In this document: piece by piece, positions 26,015 to 35,399 of the stretch
How positions within the stretch are numbered: position 1 is the first letter of the stretch
How the letters are laid out: every line of letters starts with the position of its first letter
Source of the DNA: CAWGMT01 sp963823675
GTDB lineage: Bacteria; Planctomycetota; Planctomycetia; Isosphaerales; Isosphaeraceae
DNA: 64,000 nucleotides
NCBI GenBank assembly: GCA_963823675.1
Contig: CAWGMT010000021.1
Location: forward strand, 318,819 to 382,818
Reading direction: 5' to 3'
Position numbers and translations under genes: made by a program
Notes under the pieces: model-generated
Told to the model about the DNA's origin: nothing
Seen by the model: only the letters and a program-made list of their open reading frames with translations
The model's database searches: none

Positions 26015-26385
26015 ATATCCGCCCGCAAGTCGGGCCAGTAGAAGTGAGTTTCGACAGCGGTGGCGAGAGCAAACATCTGGTCGGGGAACGGCAGGTGCGA
26101 AGCCGAACCGTGGAGAATTTCGACTCGTCGCGACTTGATGCACGCCTCGTTCGTCTTCCGGGATGCAGCAACAACCGTTTCCGACGAATCCAAACCGTAA
26201 ACCTTGCCCTTCGTGGCGATTGCAGCCAGTTTGTGAATGGTCCTGCCTCCGCCGCAACCGATATCGAGAATCGCGGCGTCGCTGTCGATCGAAACATGCT
26301 GGTGAATTACGCAGCGCGGGCCGGTCACGATACTACAGGCACCTGGCAGCCTCCAGTGGCCAGTCCCATTCGACAGCGGACACAC
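26015..26385 (-). pseudogene. SAM-dependent methyltransferase N-terminal remnant
   Basis: The sequence contains class I methyltransferase motif I ('AILDIGCGGGRTIHKLA'), motif II ('GKVYGLDSSETVVAASR') and later blocks 'RVEILHGSASHLPFPDQMF' and 'VETHFYWPDL'. Homology stops after 'WPDLRADI' at about 26015, where PIN-domain sequence begins in a different frame. The C-terminal half is gone. The role of the original enzyme is unknown. Confidence 0.65.
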
Positions 26386-27020
26386 CTCGTCCCGTTTTCA
26401 ACCCGTCAGGGCACTTCCCTTTGCGATCAATTCCCATTTACCATGCCGTCGTTGTTCGCGCGTCGGTCCGACGACACCGAAGCATCGAGCAGGGGCGTTG
26501 GCGCGTCGGTCGATCCGACCGAAGCGTGCAACGATGTGACAATCCAAAGGGATGAGAGTGACACCACCCAATGAGCCGCTGATGTTGCAGTGCCATTGCG
26601 AATCGGGCGTAAAGTCTGATTGTTGCTTGGAGGAGGTCGTTCCCAAGTAGTAAAGAAACCCGTGAGAGGCCAGTCTGACTTGCCGTAGATTTGTTGCCTG
26701 AGTTTCTTAACAAACGAAAGAAGGACTTTATGGGAGCGAGAAGAGACGGCTTCCAGATGGTAAGAAAAAGGGCCGTTTGATTGATGACCGCCGAAGCACG
26801 TAAGGAAATCGATTGGCGACCGATGAGAGAGCCACGAATAAAGAAGCCGTGGGTTTGAATGACGTCCCCCCAGCGCTAGAAGCACCACCCAATCCTGAAG
26901 TCGATCGATGCCCCGAACTCCGTGTGGCGCCGCGCCCGCGCGCGTCGGTGTCGTCGGACCGAATCATGAGCTGGCGATGACGACCTGACGCGGGGAGCGA
27001 ATCGCAGCTCGCTGTCGCGG
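26386..27020. other. Intergenic region with short palindromic repeats
   Basis: No gene was recognised. GCGCGTCGGTCGATCCGACC-type words occur near 26499-26525 and again at 30802-30828. CGGTCCGACGACACCGA at 26464-26480 recurs inverted at 26949-26965. The segment lies beyond the 3' end of the kinase at 27021. Confidence 0.4.
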
Positions 27021-30000
27021 TTATTTCCCGTCTGCCGTAGCCGGCGCGGGGGGCGGGTCGAAACCGATCATCGCTTTGGCTTCCTTGTATGCCAGCCAAA
27101 GAACCAGGTGGTCGGAGGTCGCTCCATCGAGCAGCGGGCTCTGTTCGTCCTTGGGAAGCGGCTTCATCTTGGCCGCGGCCTCGGTCGCCAGCTTGCGTGC
27201 CTCGTCTTTCTTGCCTTGCTGAAACAGGCTCATGGCGCGATAGAACGCCGCGATCCCCGCCGCGTTGACATCCTTCCCGGCCTTCGAGGCGGCGACGAGG
27301 GCCTCGTCGGCGGCGGCGAAGTGGCCGTTGCGAAATTCGGCCATGCCGAGGGCCAGCAGTTCCCACTCCCCCTTGTTGAGCTCCACGGCCTTGCGTCCGA
27401 GGGTCAGGACGGCTTCGAGTTCCGCCGGGTCGTTCGAGGGTCGCAAGGCACCGGCTTGTGCCGCGCCGCGTGCTGTGACCGAGTCGTTGGTTCCCTTGTC
27501 GAACGCGAGGAAACGCTTCCGGGTCACGGCGTAGGCCTCGTCTTGTCCGAACCAAGCCTGAAGAGCGGCGATCTGACTGGAACTCGCCGTATCCTTCAGG
27601 TTGCCGGCTTTTTCCAGAAGCGCCAACGCCGCCTTCGTGCGTCCGGCGGCCAGATAGCCGATGGCCAGGTTGTGCATGCTGGTGAGCGTGTCGGGGTGGC
27701 CGGGCCCGAGCTTGGTCTTCTGAATGCCCAGCGTCTCCTCACGGAGCTTCAGGGCGTCGGCGTGCCGACCGAAGGATTCGTAGATGTTGGCCAGGTTAAT
27801 CATGGTCGCGAGCGTCTCGTGGTGGTCGGGGCCGAGCCTGGTCTTCTGAAGGGGTAGCGTTTCCTCGCGGAGCTTCAGGGCGTCGGCGTGCCGGCCGACG
27901 GCGGCGAGAAAGGCGGCCACATTGCGCATGCTATTGAGCGTTTGGGGGTGGTCGATGCCGAGCTTGGCCTTTCTCAGGGCCAGCGCCTCTTCTCCGAGCT
28001 TGAGGGCCTCGGCGTGCCGACCGACGGCGGCGTATTGGGCAGACAGGTTGTGCATGCTCCGGATCGTTTCGGGATGCTCGGGGCCGGGCTTGGTCTTCAT
28101 CAGGGCCAGCGCCTCTTCTGCAAGCTTGACGGCCTCCGCGTGCCGGCCCAGGTTGGCGTAGCCGAGGACCAGGATTTGCATGCCGGTGAGCGTTTCGGGA
28201 TCGTCTGGGCCGAGCTTGGCCTTCAACAGGGCCAGCGTCTCTTCCGCGAGCTTGACGCCCTCGGCCGGCCGGCCGAGGGCGAGGTAGCTGAGGGCCAGAT
28301 TGCCCATGCTCGCGATCGTGTCGGGGTGGTCGGGGCCGAGCTTGGCCTTCCTCAGGGCCAGCGTCTCTTCGCGGAGCTTGAGGGCCTCGGCCGTCTGGCC
28401 GAGGTCCGAGTAGACGACGGACAGCCGGTTCATGATCCAGAGCGTGTCGGGGTGGTCGGGGCCGAGCTCCCGGGTGTATAGCGACCGAGCCGCCTCGAAT
28501 TGCCCCATCGAGATCTCCGGCTTCCCCAGGAAATGGAAGGATGTTCCGATCGTCCGGCGCAGGCGGGCTTCGGTCAGCGGTTTGTTCCGGAATCTCGTCT
28601 CAATCGAGGGCAACGCGGCCCCGATGGCGTCGGCCAGCTTCACGTCATAGCCCAGGCCGCCTGCCTGACCCTTGGGGCGAGCGGCGGCGAAGACATTGTC
28701 CTCGACGAATCCGAGGACGTCCTCGACGGTCTCCTTCGCCTTCCTCTCCTCCTCTGCGGCCGCTAGGGCCTTCTTGGTGGCAAGCCGCTCTTTCTCGGCC
28801 GCCTCCAGGGCCTCCTGCTTGGCGAGACGTTCTCCAAGTTCGCGTTTGTTCGCCAGCCCCTCCTGCCTCTTGGCCTCAAAGAGCCCCAGCGTCGTCCCCG
28901 TCACGCCAGCCACCAGCGCTAGCAGCACCAGGCTCGCGGCGATCACTCCCGCGCGGTTCCTCCTAACGAACTTCCGCAGCCGATACGACCGGCTCGGCGG
29001 CGCTGCCAGCACCGGCTCGTACGCCAGGTGCCTGCTGATGTCCGCTGCGAAACCGTTGACCGTCTCGTACCGTCGAGTGCGGTCCTTCTCCAGAGCCTTC
29101 ATCACAACCCAGTCAAGGTCTCCCTGCACGCCCGCTTCAATTGCGCCGGGTCGATGTTGCGGCTGGCCGCGATGTTCGGCAGGGCCTCCGCCTTGCTCAC
29201 CTTGGTGCTCGGCCTGCTGGGGTCGACTTCCCGCACCATCCGCAGCATTTCCAGGATTGCCCCACGTTTGAACTGCTTCGCGTCGATCGGCGGCGAACCG
29301 GCCAATAGCTCGTAGAGGATCACGCCGAGCGCGTAGACGTCGGTCCGGGTGTCGATATCCATCGACGACGGGTCGGCCTGCTCCGGTGACATGTAAGTCG
29401 GTGTGCCGACGATCGCGCCGGTGTCGACCAGGCTCATGTCGGTCAGCTTCTGCTCCGTCGCCTTGGCGACGCCGAAGTCGATGACCTTGGGGGTGGGGCG
29501 TCCGTCCACCTCGCTGACCATCACGTTGGAGGGCTTGAGGTCGCGGTGAATGATCCCCTTCTGGTGGGCGTGCTGCACGGCCTGGCAAACCGAGACGAAC
29601 AGCTCCAATCGCGCCCGCACCGAGAGCCGCCTCTGGTCGCAGTACTCGGTGATCGGCTTCCCTTCGACAAGCTCCATCACGAAGAACGGCTGGCCCGCCG
29701 CGGTGGTGCCGCCGTCGTAAACCCGCGCGATGTTCGGGTGGTCCATCAGGGCCAGTGCCTGGCGCTCGGCGTCGAACCGGGCAAGCACCGCGCGGGAGTC
29801 CATGCCGATCTTGATCAGCTTGAGCGCGACTTGCCGCTTGACCGGTTGAGTTTGCTCGGCCCGGTAGACGGTGCCCATCCCCCCCTCCCCAAGAGGTTCG
29901 AGAAGCGTGTACCGGCCGGCAATGACCTGGTCCGCGACGCGTTTTGCTGAGCGTTCGGCCCGAGCCTCCTCCTCGTGCTTGGCCGTCGGCGCATCCCATC

Positions 30001-30346
30001 CTTTTTCCCTCGTCAAAGGTTCGTCCGCCAGACGCATCCCCAGATCGGAAATCTGGACATTCTCAACGGATTCGGCGGTTGCCGTACGGGTCTCCGCGGC
30101 GGCTTCGGCGGCGGCCGTCGCTGTGCCGGGAAGCGTTTCGTATGAGGTCGATTCGACAGCAGTGGTCGCGTTGGGTTCCGGAAACGGGCCTGCCTTGTCG
30201 TGCGCGGCCAAGAGCGCCACGACCCGGGCTCGGAGTTCGGCCTCCCCGCCGCACTCGCGGTCCAGGTAGGCGGCACGCTCCGCCGGGGAGGCGAGGTCCG
30301 ATGCTTCCAGGAAGAGGGATTTGGCACGCGCGGGGTCGACGGCCAT
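27021..30346 (-). pseudogene. Ser/Thr protein kinase with kinesin-light-chain-type TPRs, one frameshift
   Basis: ATG 30346 gives an N-terminal region ('MAVDPARAKSLFLEASDLAS'), then the kinase domain: 'GEGGMGTVYRAEQ', 'VALKLIK', 'HRDLKPSNVMV', 'VIDFGVAK' and 'GTPTYMSPEQA'. One base lost near 29118 shifts the frame within 'QLKRAVQGDLDWVVMKALEK'. A transmembrane segment ('GVIAASLVLLALVAGVTGTT') and a coiled coil rich in KRE/EEE follow. Then come seven or so 42-residue TPRs with the 'LGPDHPDTLxxMxNLA' signature. The C-terminal TPR-like part ends in 'PATADGK'. All catalytic residues are present. It lies 9 bases downstream of a truncated sigma gene. Confidence 0.78.
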
Positions 30347-30355
30347 GGGGTTTCC

Positions 30356-30742
30356 TCAGGAACGGGCTCTGCTGTTCATTTTCAATGCGCCGACCGGGTG
30401 AAAACTGTCTCGCGCTTTCGGCTCGAGTCGAACCCGGCCGCCGCACCGCTTGAGCCGCCCCTTCGAACGAGCGTTCTCGATGAGGATGCGGCGGATGGCC
30501 TCGGCGGCCGCGGCGAAGGAGTGGCCGCGGCCGTTCCAATTCTGTACTTGCTCAGAGCCCACCAGCCGCAGGTAAGCCTCATGGACCAGGGCAGTCGCCT
30601 GGAGCGTTTGCCCCGGCTTTTCCTGTGCCAGCCGCTGCGCTGCGAGCTTGCACAGCTCGTCGTAAACCAGCGGCAGGAGCTGTTCAGCGGCGGGCGGATC
30701 GCCCTGCTCGATGGCGGACAGAATGCGGGTGACGTCGCTCAT
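30356..30742 (-). pseudogene. ECF sigma factor lacking region 4
   Basis: ATG 30742 gives 'MSDVTRILSAIEQGDPPAAE', then region 2-like 'LVYDELCKLAAQRLAQEKPG' and 'TALVHEAYLRLVG', then 'FAAAAEAIRRILIENARSKG'. The typical protein of this planctomycete subgroup then continues through a linker to region 4, which binds the -35 element. Here the frame becomes unrelated ('KARDSFHPVGALKMNSRARS') and stops at 30356. The product is about 128 residues, against roughly 190 for the family. Without region 4 it is unlikely to work as a sigma factor. The kinase follows after 9 bases, so a deletion between the two genes is likely. Confidence 0.7.
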
Positions 30743-31728
30743 ACTGGCCAGTTTACCGCGCTGGAAGTGATTCGTCTCTATTGACGGAGGACGGAGCTTT
30801 GCGCGCGTCGGTCGATCCGACCGAAGCAGGTTAGTAACCCGCAACAACATCACCCCCGGCCGACGCGGGGTGATCGTGCGCAACGCGGCTCAGTTCGCGG
30901 CCCGGTGTTGGCCTCGGTCCTCGGTAAGGATGAGAAGACCAGCCGCAAGCCCCTCACGCAAGAGGCCGCGGCCGGCGGTAGCCAGATTCACTTCAGACCT
31001 GCATTGGCTTTCGACTGCCCGATCACGACGCCAAGCAGGATGCCAATGGTGACGACTGTCGCGAAGTAGCAAAGGTGGGTCACGGTTAGCATGACTGCGC
31101 TCCTCTGGCTGTCATCACGCTTACCTCGTTCACTGCGTCTATATATACTATATATATACTATATATGTTCACTATGCTGGTAACACTTGCGAAGGACCGC
31201 TCGCAGGGAACTCCTCTGGGCGCAGAAGGCGGGCCGCCTGTTCCTGACGTCGCCGGCGCTGCTGACGCTGGAAGTCTCACCGCTTCCTCCTCGTGTACCG
31301 CCCGACCGACACCGACCCCGTCCTGCCCGCCGCCGTCACCGACGACGACGGGCGCAAAGCCGCCGTCGTGCCCGACGCGGAAGCGCCCGCCCCTTCCCGC
31401 GAGGCCAAGCCCGACATGGTCGCCCCCCGTACTCGAGCCCTCCCCCGCCAAGCCGTGAGAACGAAAACCTCGCGAAACACTCGCACAAAACACCGACGCG
31501 GGACGAACTGGTTGTAGGGAGGGTGATCGGCCTGGCGAACCCGGGGTCCTTCCGATGATGCTGTTCTTCCTCTTGCTCCTCGACCCGTCTTCGTTCCTCC
31601 ACCCCGGGGGGCCGGGTTGTGCTGTTCCGAGGGATCGCGGCCCCCTTGCCTCCTGCGCGACGGTCATCCTCGATCGGGGACCGCTCTTCGTCTCCGACGA
31701 CCCGGCCGAGGAGGCCGAGCGCGGCGAA
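30743..31728. other. Non-coding or unrecognised region with AT microsatellite
   Basis: No supported gene was found. An AT-rich tract of CTATATATA units lies at 31139-31168, striking against the high-GC background. A GCGCGTCGGTCGATCCGACC palindrome is at 30802-30828. Open frames on the plus strand at 31165-31560 are Pro/Arg/Ser-rich and look fortuitous. Confidence 0.4.
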
Positions 31729-31920
31729 TCGGCCGCCGTTGTGGGGGCTCTGCGACTCGGGCCCGTACCTGCACGACGGAAGGGCGAAGACCCTCGACGA
31801 GGCGGTGATGTGGCATGGTGGCCAAGGCGCCGAGTCGGCTCGCCAGTTCCAGGCGCTGACCAGGGTCGAGCGGATCCAGGTGCAGGCGTTCCTGAATACG
31901 CTGGTCGCGCCGGCCTCGGC
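31729..31920 (+). pseudogene. Di-heme oxidoreductase (cytochrome c peroxidase-like) C-terminal remnant
   Basis: The sequence 'PPLWGLCDSGPYLHDGRAKT' followed by 'LDEAVMWHGGQGAESARQFQ' and 'VERIQVQAFLNTLVAP' matches the C-terminal block of di-heme c-type oxidoreductases. The heme-binding CxxCH motifs and everything upstream are absent. It is a fragment with no start of its own. The segment 31921-32105 to the next gene holds no recognised feature except its leader. Confidence 0.6.
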
Positions 31921-32105
31921 TGGCTCGCCGGAGGTGTCCCTCGCGGTCGAGCAGGATGCGCGCGGTGCAGCAGGATGTTCAGCGGCCCCGGGACGAGGCG
32001 GTGAGCCGCCAGCCGACGTGCAGTCTGTAAGACGCAGAAGTTGTTTTTGCAACGCACAGTCATTGGATTGGGTTTGATCGGAACGAACGCGGAAGGATGA
32101 GACAA

Positions 32106-32873
32106 ATGTCCTCGAACACCACGCTGGTCCTGGAGCGACGCCCTGGAGGGCTCCGGCTCTACCTTGGCGGCGACCTTCAGTTCGACACCGCCGACGAGGC
32201 GATTTACCACGATCGGCTCGCCCATCCAGCCCTGCTCGCGGCGCGGGCGAGGTTCGCAGGGCCGCTTAACCTGCTCGTGCTTGGCGGCGGCGATGGCCTG
32301 CTCGTCCGCGAGCTGCTCCGGCATGCGGAAGTCGCGTCGGTCCGCCTGATCGACTACAACGCGGAAGTCCTGGCCCTTGCGCGCACCGAGCTCGCCCCCT
32401 GGAACGGGTCGAGCCTCGCCGATAACCGGGTCGTCGTGGAGGTCGCCGACGTCCGGGAGGCGCTCGCGAAGGCCGGCTCGTTCCACGCGATCTTCTCGGA
32501 CCTGACCTGTCCCAACACCCTGGCCGACTGCGGTCTGTTCACACGCGACTGGTTCCAGAAGCTCCGCGCGCACCTGGAGCCCGGGGGCATCCTTGCCCTC
32601 AATGGGCTCTCGCCGGACCAGACCCCCGCGGCGTACTGGTGCGTCTACCAGACCCTCCGCTCGGCCGGCCTCGCCGCGCTCCCGGGCCGGTCGCGCGTCC
32701 CCAGCTTCGCCGAGCTGGGCTATGGCGTCTGGGGGTTCTTCCTCGGCTCGGATCGAGCCTTCACGCCTGTTGAGGTGCGTTCGGTGCCCATTCCACAGGG
32801 CGTGCGAACTCTTGACGGGCCGGGCTCGTGGACTGCTTCGAGTTCCCCCGGCAACAGGCCGACCAGCGGATGA
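32106..32873 (+). CDS. Aminopropyltransferase (spermidine synthase)-like protein
   Basis: ATG 32106 has GGAAGG 9 bases upstream. The sequence follows the spermidine synthase fold: 'LYLGGDLQFDTADEAIYHDR' (N-terminal beta region), 'LLVLGGGDGLLVRELLRH' (AdoMet/dcAdoMet-binding GGGDG), 'VRLIDYNAEVLALAR' and 'FSDLTCPNTL' (active-site Asp region). Such enzymes move an aminopropyl group from decarboxylated AdoMet to an amine. The window also has an AdoMet decarboxylase, which would supply that donor. The natural C-terminus is unclear. A one-base loss near 32826 would fuse this protein to the next one ('DCFEFPRQQADQRMTIRP'). As written, its stop overlaps the next ATG as ATGA. Confidence 0.72.
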   Translation: MSSNTTLVLERRPGGLRLYLGGDLQFDTADEAIYHDRLAHPALLAARARFAGPLNLLVLGGGDGLLVRELLRHAEVASVRLIDYNAEVLALARTELAPWNGSSLADNRVVVEVADVREALAKAGSFHAIFSDLTCPNTLADCGLFTRDWFQKLRAHLEPGGILALNGLSPDQTPAAYWCVYQTLRSAGLAALPGRSRVPSFAELGYGVWGFFLGSDRAFTPVEVRSVPIPQGVRTLDGPGSWTASSSPGNRPTSG

Positions 32874-33631
32874 CGATCCGACCCGCATCGGACGCGGGGC
32901 GGACGCTTTATGAGTATCTGCTCGATGCGACCGCGATCGAGCCGGGAGAAGCCGGGGAGACGGTTTGCTTCCTCGGGTTCGACGACCCGTTCCCGCCGCC
33001 AGAGCCGGCCACCGCGACCGTTCCGAGCCCGAAGCTAAAAGGTTGGCTCGATCGCCAGCCCGGGACCGGAATCGACGACCTCTTGATGTGCGTGCCGCTG
33101 GGTCACCGGATCGTCACCCGCGAGCTGGTCATGGAGTGGGCGGGCCACCTGACCCAGGTCGCAAGCACTCTCGATCTCCGACGGTTGATCTCGGCTTTGC
33201 TCCGCCGCGCCGCCGCCTTGCCCGGGCGGCTCGTGGCCGAGCTGAAGCGGTTCCGCGCGTTCCTGTCGCGAGGTGAGGATCCCGTGGCCAACTTCACGAC
33301 CTGGGGTTGGCGATTCTTTAGCGTATTGATGCTCGTACTCGTCCTCGCGCAGACCGCCATGCCCACGGCCGTCTACGCCAAGGGGGGGCACGGAAGTCCA
33401 CCAGGAAGTGGAAGCCATTTCGGAGGTAGCGCGCATCCCCCAGCCTGGTCTGCTCGGTCCTGGGGTTTGAGCCGTCCGATCATCCCACAGCCGCGCTGGG
33501 GCGGCGGGTATGTGTTCGGAGGTCCGGGGGCAGTGCCCAGTCCGTACTACTATTGGTATTCCGATCCCTTTTTCGACTTCTACCTTTCCTTTTACAACGG
33601 CTGCTACTACTACTACCGCACGCCGCGGTAG
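32870..33631 (+). CDS. Membrane protein with Gly/His-rich segment and Tyr-rich C-terminus, unknown function
   Basis: The protein is about 253 residues from ATG 32870, or is the C-terminal part of the preceding enzyme if the shift at 32826 is an error. A soluble part of about 145 residues has no recognised motif. One hydrophobic segment follows ('FFSVLMLVLVLAQTAMPTAV'). After it comes a Gly/Ser/His/Pro-rich stretch ('KGGHGSPPGSGSHFGGSAHP'). The end is strongly aromatic: Tyr and Phe make up about half of the last 35 residues ('YYYWYSDPFFDFYLSF' and 'CYYYYRTPR'). Such a tail may sit at the cell surface or accept a modification. Its neighbours on both sides are transferases. No family assignment is made. 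Confidence 0.55.
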   Translation: MTIRPASDAGRTLYEYLLDATAIEPGEAGETVCFLGFDDPFPPPEPATATVPSPKLKGWLDRQPGTGIDDLLMCVPLGHRIVTRELVMEWAGHLTQVASTLDLRRLISALLRRAAALPGRLVAELKRFRAFLSRGEDPVANFTTWGWRFFSVLMLVLVLAQTAMPTAVYAKGGHGSPPGSGSHFGGSAHPPAWSARSWGLSRPIIPQPRWGGGYVFGGPGAVPSPYYYWYSDPFFDFYLSFYNGCYYYYRTPR

Positions 33632-33643
33632 GGGTGATGTCCG

Positions 33644-34702
33644 ATGTCTGGCCTGCTCCAACGCACCAGGTTCAGCGACGAGTACCGTGACGCCTGGGAA
33701 AGGGCGGTGCGTGAGAACCCCGCATGCGGGTTCATGCAATCGCTGACCTGGGCCGAGCTCCAGGTGCGCCAGGGGGTCGAGGTCTATCCGCGGCTCTGGT
33801 TTCGCGACGGCCGGATCGAGGGCGGGGCGATCTTCCAGGCCGCCCGCTCGCTCGACGGGCCGGGCATTCTGGTCGCGCCCGGCGGTCCGCTCGTCCCCTG
33901 GCACGACCCGGAGCGCGCCGCCTTACTCTTCGCCGCGATCCGCCGCGAGGCTTGCCGGCTGCGTCGGCGGACGGACAGCATCCTCTGGCGGATCGAGCCC
34001 CGTCTCGCTCCTCCACTGCCGCCTTATGTGCGTGGGTTCGTCCGCGCACCCATCGATCTCGACCCGTTCGAGACGAACGAAGTGGACCTCTCAGGTGGTA
34101 TGGCCGGCGTCCTCGCCCGGATGACGTCAAAGGGCCGGTACAATGCCGGGCTCGCCAGGCGGCACGGGGTCGAAATCGAGGTGACGAGCGACCCGGCCTC
34201 CGCCGCGAGATTCCATCCGCTGCTCGTCGAGACCGCTGCCCGTCAGGGGTTCGCCGCGGAGCCGCTCTGCTACCTGATGGACCTGGCGGCGATCCTCTTC
34301 CCCGCCCGGATGGCCGCGGCCTTCTTCGCGACGTACCGGGGCGAGACCCTGGCCGCTGCCATCGCAGTCTTCTTCGGCCCCCGCGCCACGTACCTTTACG
34401 GCGGCAGCGGCCGGGAACACCGCGAAGTGATGGCGCCCTCCGCCCTTCAGACCGGCATCATGGCCGAGGCGATCGAGCGCGGCTGCGCCACGTACGACCT
34501 TTACGGGATCGACGTCCAGGGCGACCGGGCCGACCACCCGTACCGCCGGCTCTCGCAGTTCAAGCGTCGATTTGGGGGCGCGAACCGCGTCTACGTCGGT
34601 GCACACGACCTGTACAGCTATGACCGGATCGCCAATGCGATGCTTCCCTTCCTGCAGCACCTTGCAGTCGAGGAGGGACCCGCTTGTCGGCTCGCTCCGT
34701 AA
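33644..34702 (+). CDS. FemAB-like aminoacyl/acyl transferase (GNAT fold)
   Basis: The 352-residue protein starts at ATG 33644 with GGGGTGATG upstream. The N-terminal half includes 'NPACGFMQSLTWAELQ' and 'LDGPGILVAPGGPLV'. The C-terminal half has the FemAB/BioF2-like acetyltransferase fold: 'KGRYNAGLARRHGVEIEV', 'ATYRGETLAAAIAVFFG', 'ATYLYGGSG', and 'YDLYGIDVQGD' with 'LSQFKRRFGG'. Family members transfer amino acids from charged tRNA to lipid II, or act in peptide and polysaccharide modification. Which substrate applies here is unknown. Position between a Tyr-rich membrane protein and an AdoMet decarboxylase suggests a shared modification pathway. Confidence 0.75.
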   Translation: MSGLLQRTRFSDEYRDAWERAVRENPACGFMQSLTWAELQVRQGVEVYPRLWFRDGRIEGGAIFQAARSLDGPGILVAPGGPLVPWHDPERAALLFAAIRREACRLRRRTDSILWRIEPRLAPPLPPYVRGFVRAPIDLDPFETNEVDLSGGMAGVLARMTSKGRYNAGLARRHGVEIEVTSDPASAARFHPLLVETAARQGFAAEPLCYLMDLAAILFPARMAAAFFATYRGETLAAAIAVFFGPRATYLYGGSGREHREVMAPSALQTGIMAEAIERGCATYDLYGIDVQGDRADHPYRRLSQFKRRFGGANRVYVGAHDLYSYDRIANAMLPFLQHLAVEEGPACRLAP

Positions 34703-34784
34703 TCTTGCACGCGACCTTCGTTGCCGCCGGCCTGATGGTCGCCTCGAGCATTTCCTGACCGCAAGAAGAAAGGTCTGAACGTCA

Positions 34785-35141
34785 ATGATCGGTCAACACT
34801 TGCTCGCCGACCTTTACGACGTTGCCTCCGACCGTCTGGCCGATGCCAGGCTGCTGGCCGATTGTCTCGACGATGCCGCGCGTCGGGGTGGGATGAAGCC
34901 GATCGGCCCTCCGGTGCTGCACCGGTTCAAAGGGGGTGGCCTCACGGGTTACCTCCTTCTCTCGGAGTCTCACATCGCGTTCCACAGTTACCCCGAGCAC
35001 CGATTTCTCGCTCTCGATATCTTCTCCTGCGGAAGTGCCGATTCGAAGGCCGCGCTTTCGGTCTTCCTCGCCGCCCTCGAGCCCGGCCGCGAGCACCTTA
35101 CCACGGCGCCCCGAGGCGCGGAGATCTCGCAGCGCGATTGA
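34785..35141 (+). CDS. speH: S-adenosylmethionine decarboxylase proenzyme
   Basis: The 118-residue protein starts at ATG 34785, preceded by AAGAAAGG. The processing site is evident in 'LLLSESHIAFHSYPEHRFLA': the Ser of ESH becomes the pyruvoyl group after self-cleavage. 'LDIFSCG' carries the conserved Cys. This is the short bacterial AdoMetDC class. The product, decarboxylated AdoMet, is the aminopropyl donor for spermidine-type synthases, and one such homologue lies 2 kb upstream. A short hydrophobic frame (34684-34758, TTG start) precedes it. The 182 bases after it hold no clear gene. Confidence 0.85.
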   Translation: MIGQHLLADLYDVASDRLADARLLADCLDDAARRGGMKPIGPPVLHRFKGGGLTGYLLLSESHIAFHSYPEHRFLALDIFSCGSADSKAALSVFLAALEPGREHLTTAPRGAEISQRD

Positions 35142-35323
35142 CGATCGTCGCCGACGGATCGCCATCGGACATCCCGGTCGCCGCACGGCGATTGGACGAT
35201 GGCTCGATCCGATTCGAGGGCGAGCTCAACGTCTTCGCCGCCCGCCTCCACCTCGATGACCGGCGCGGCTGATCGTCCGGTTCCTCTGCGGGCCGGCCCG
35301 TTCACTCTCGAGCAAGCGTGCCG

Positions 35324-35366
35324 TTGACAGTCACCAGCTCACCGATATAACATAGACAGTCTGTCT
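35324..35366 (+). promoter_or_regulatory. Sigma70-like promoter with palindromic operator upstream of blaI
   Basis: TTGACA (35324-35329) is followed by a 16-base spacer and TATAAC (35346-35351). Immediately downstream is AGACAGTCTGTCT (35354-35366), a perfect palindrome around a central T. The position over the start-site region is what would be expected for autorepression by BlaI. Confidence 0.7.
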
Positions 35367-35399
35367 GTCTTGGTATTGAAATTGGGAAAGGGCCATCCG

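Noticed and set aside
31086..32888. 600-residue open frame on the minus strand
   Set aside because: It lies opposite the aminopropyltransferase gene and a di-heme oxidoreductase remnant, both with clear motifs. Composition is Arg/Gly/Pro-rich without structure.
34684..34758. Small hydrophobic peptide gene with TTG start before the AdoMet decarboxylase
   Set aside because: It overlaps the end of the FemAB-like gene, has only 24 codons and no supported ribosome binding site. It is mentioned but not annotated.
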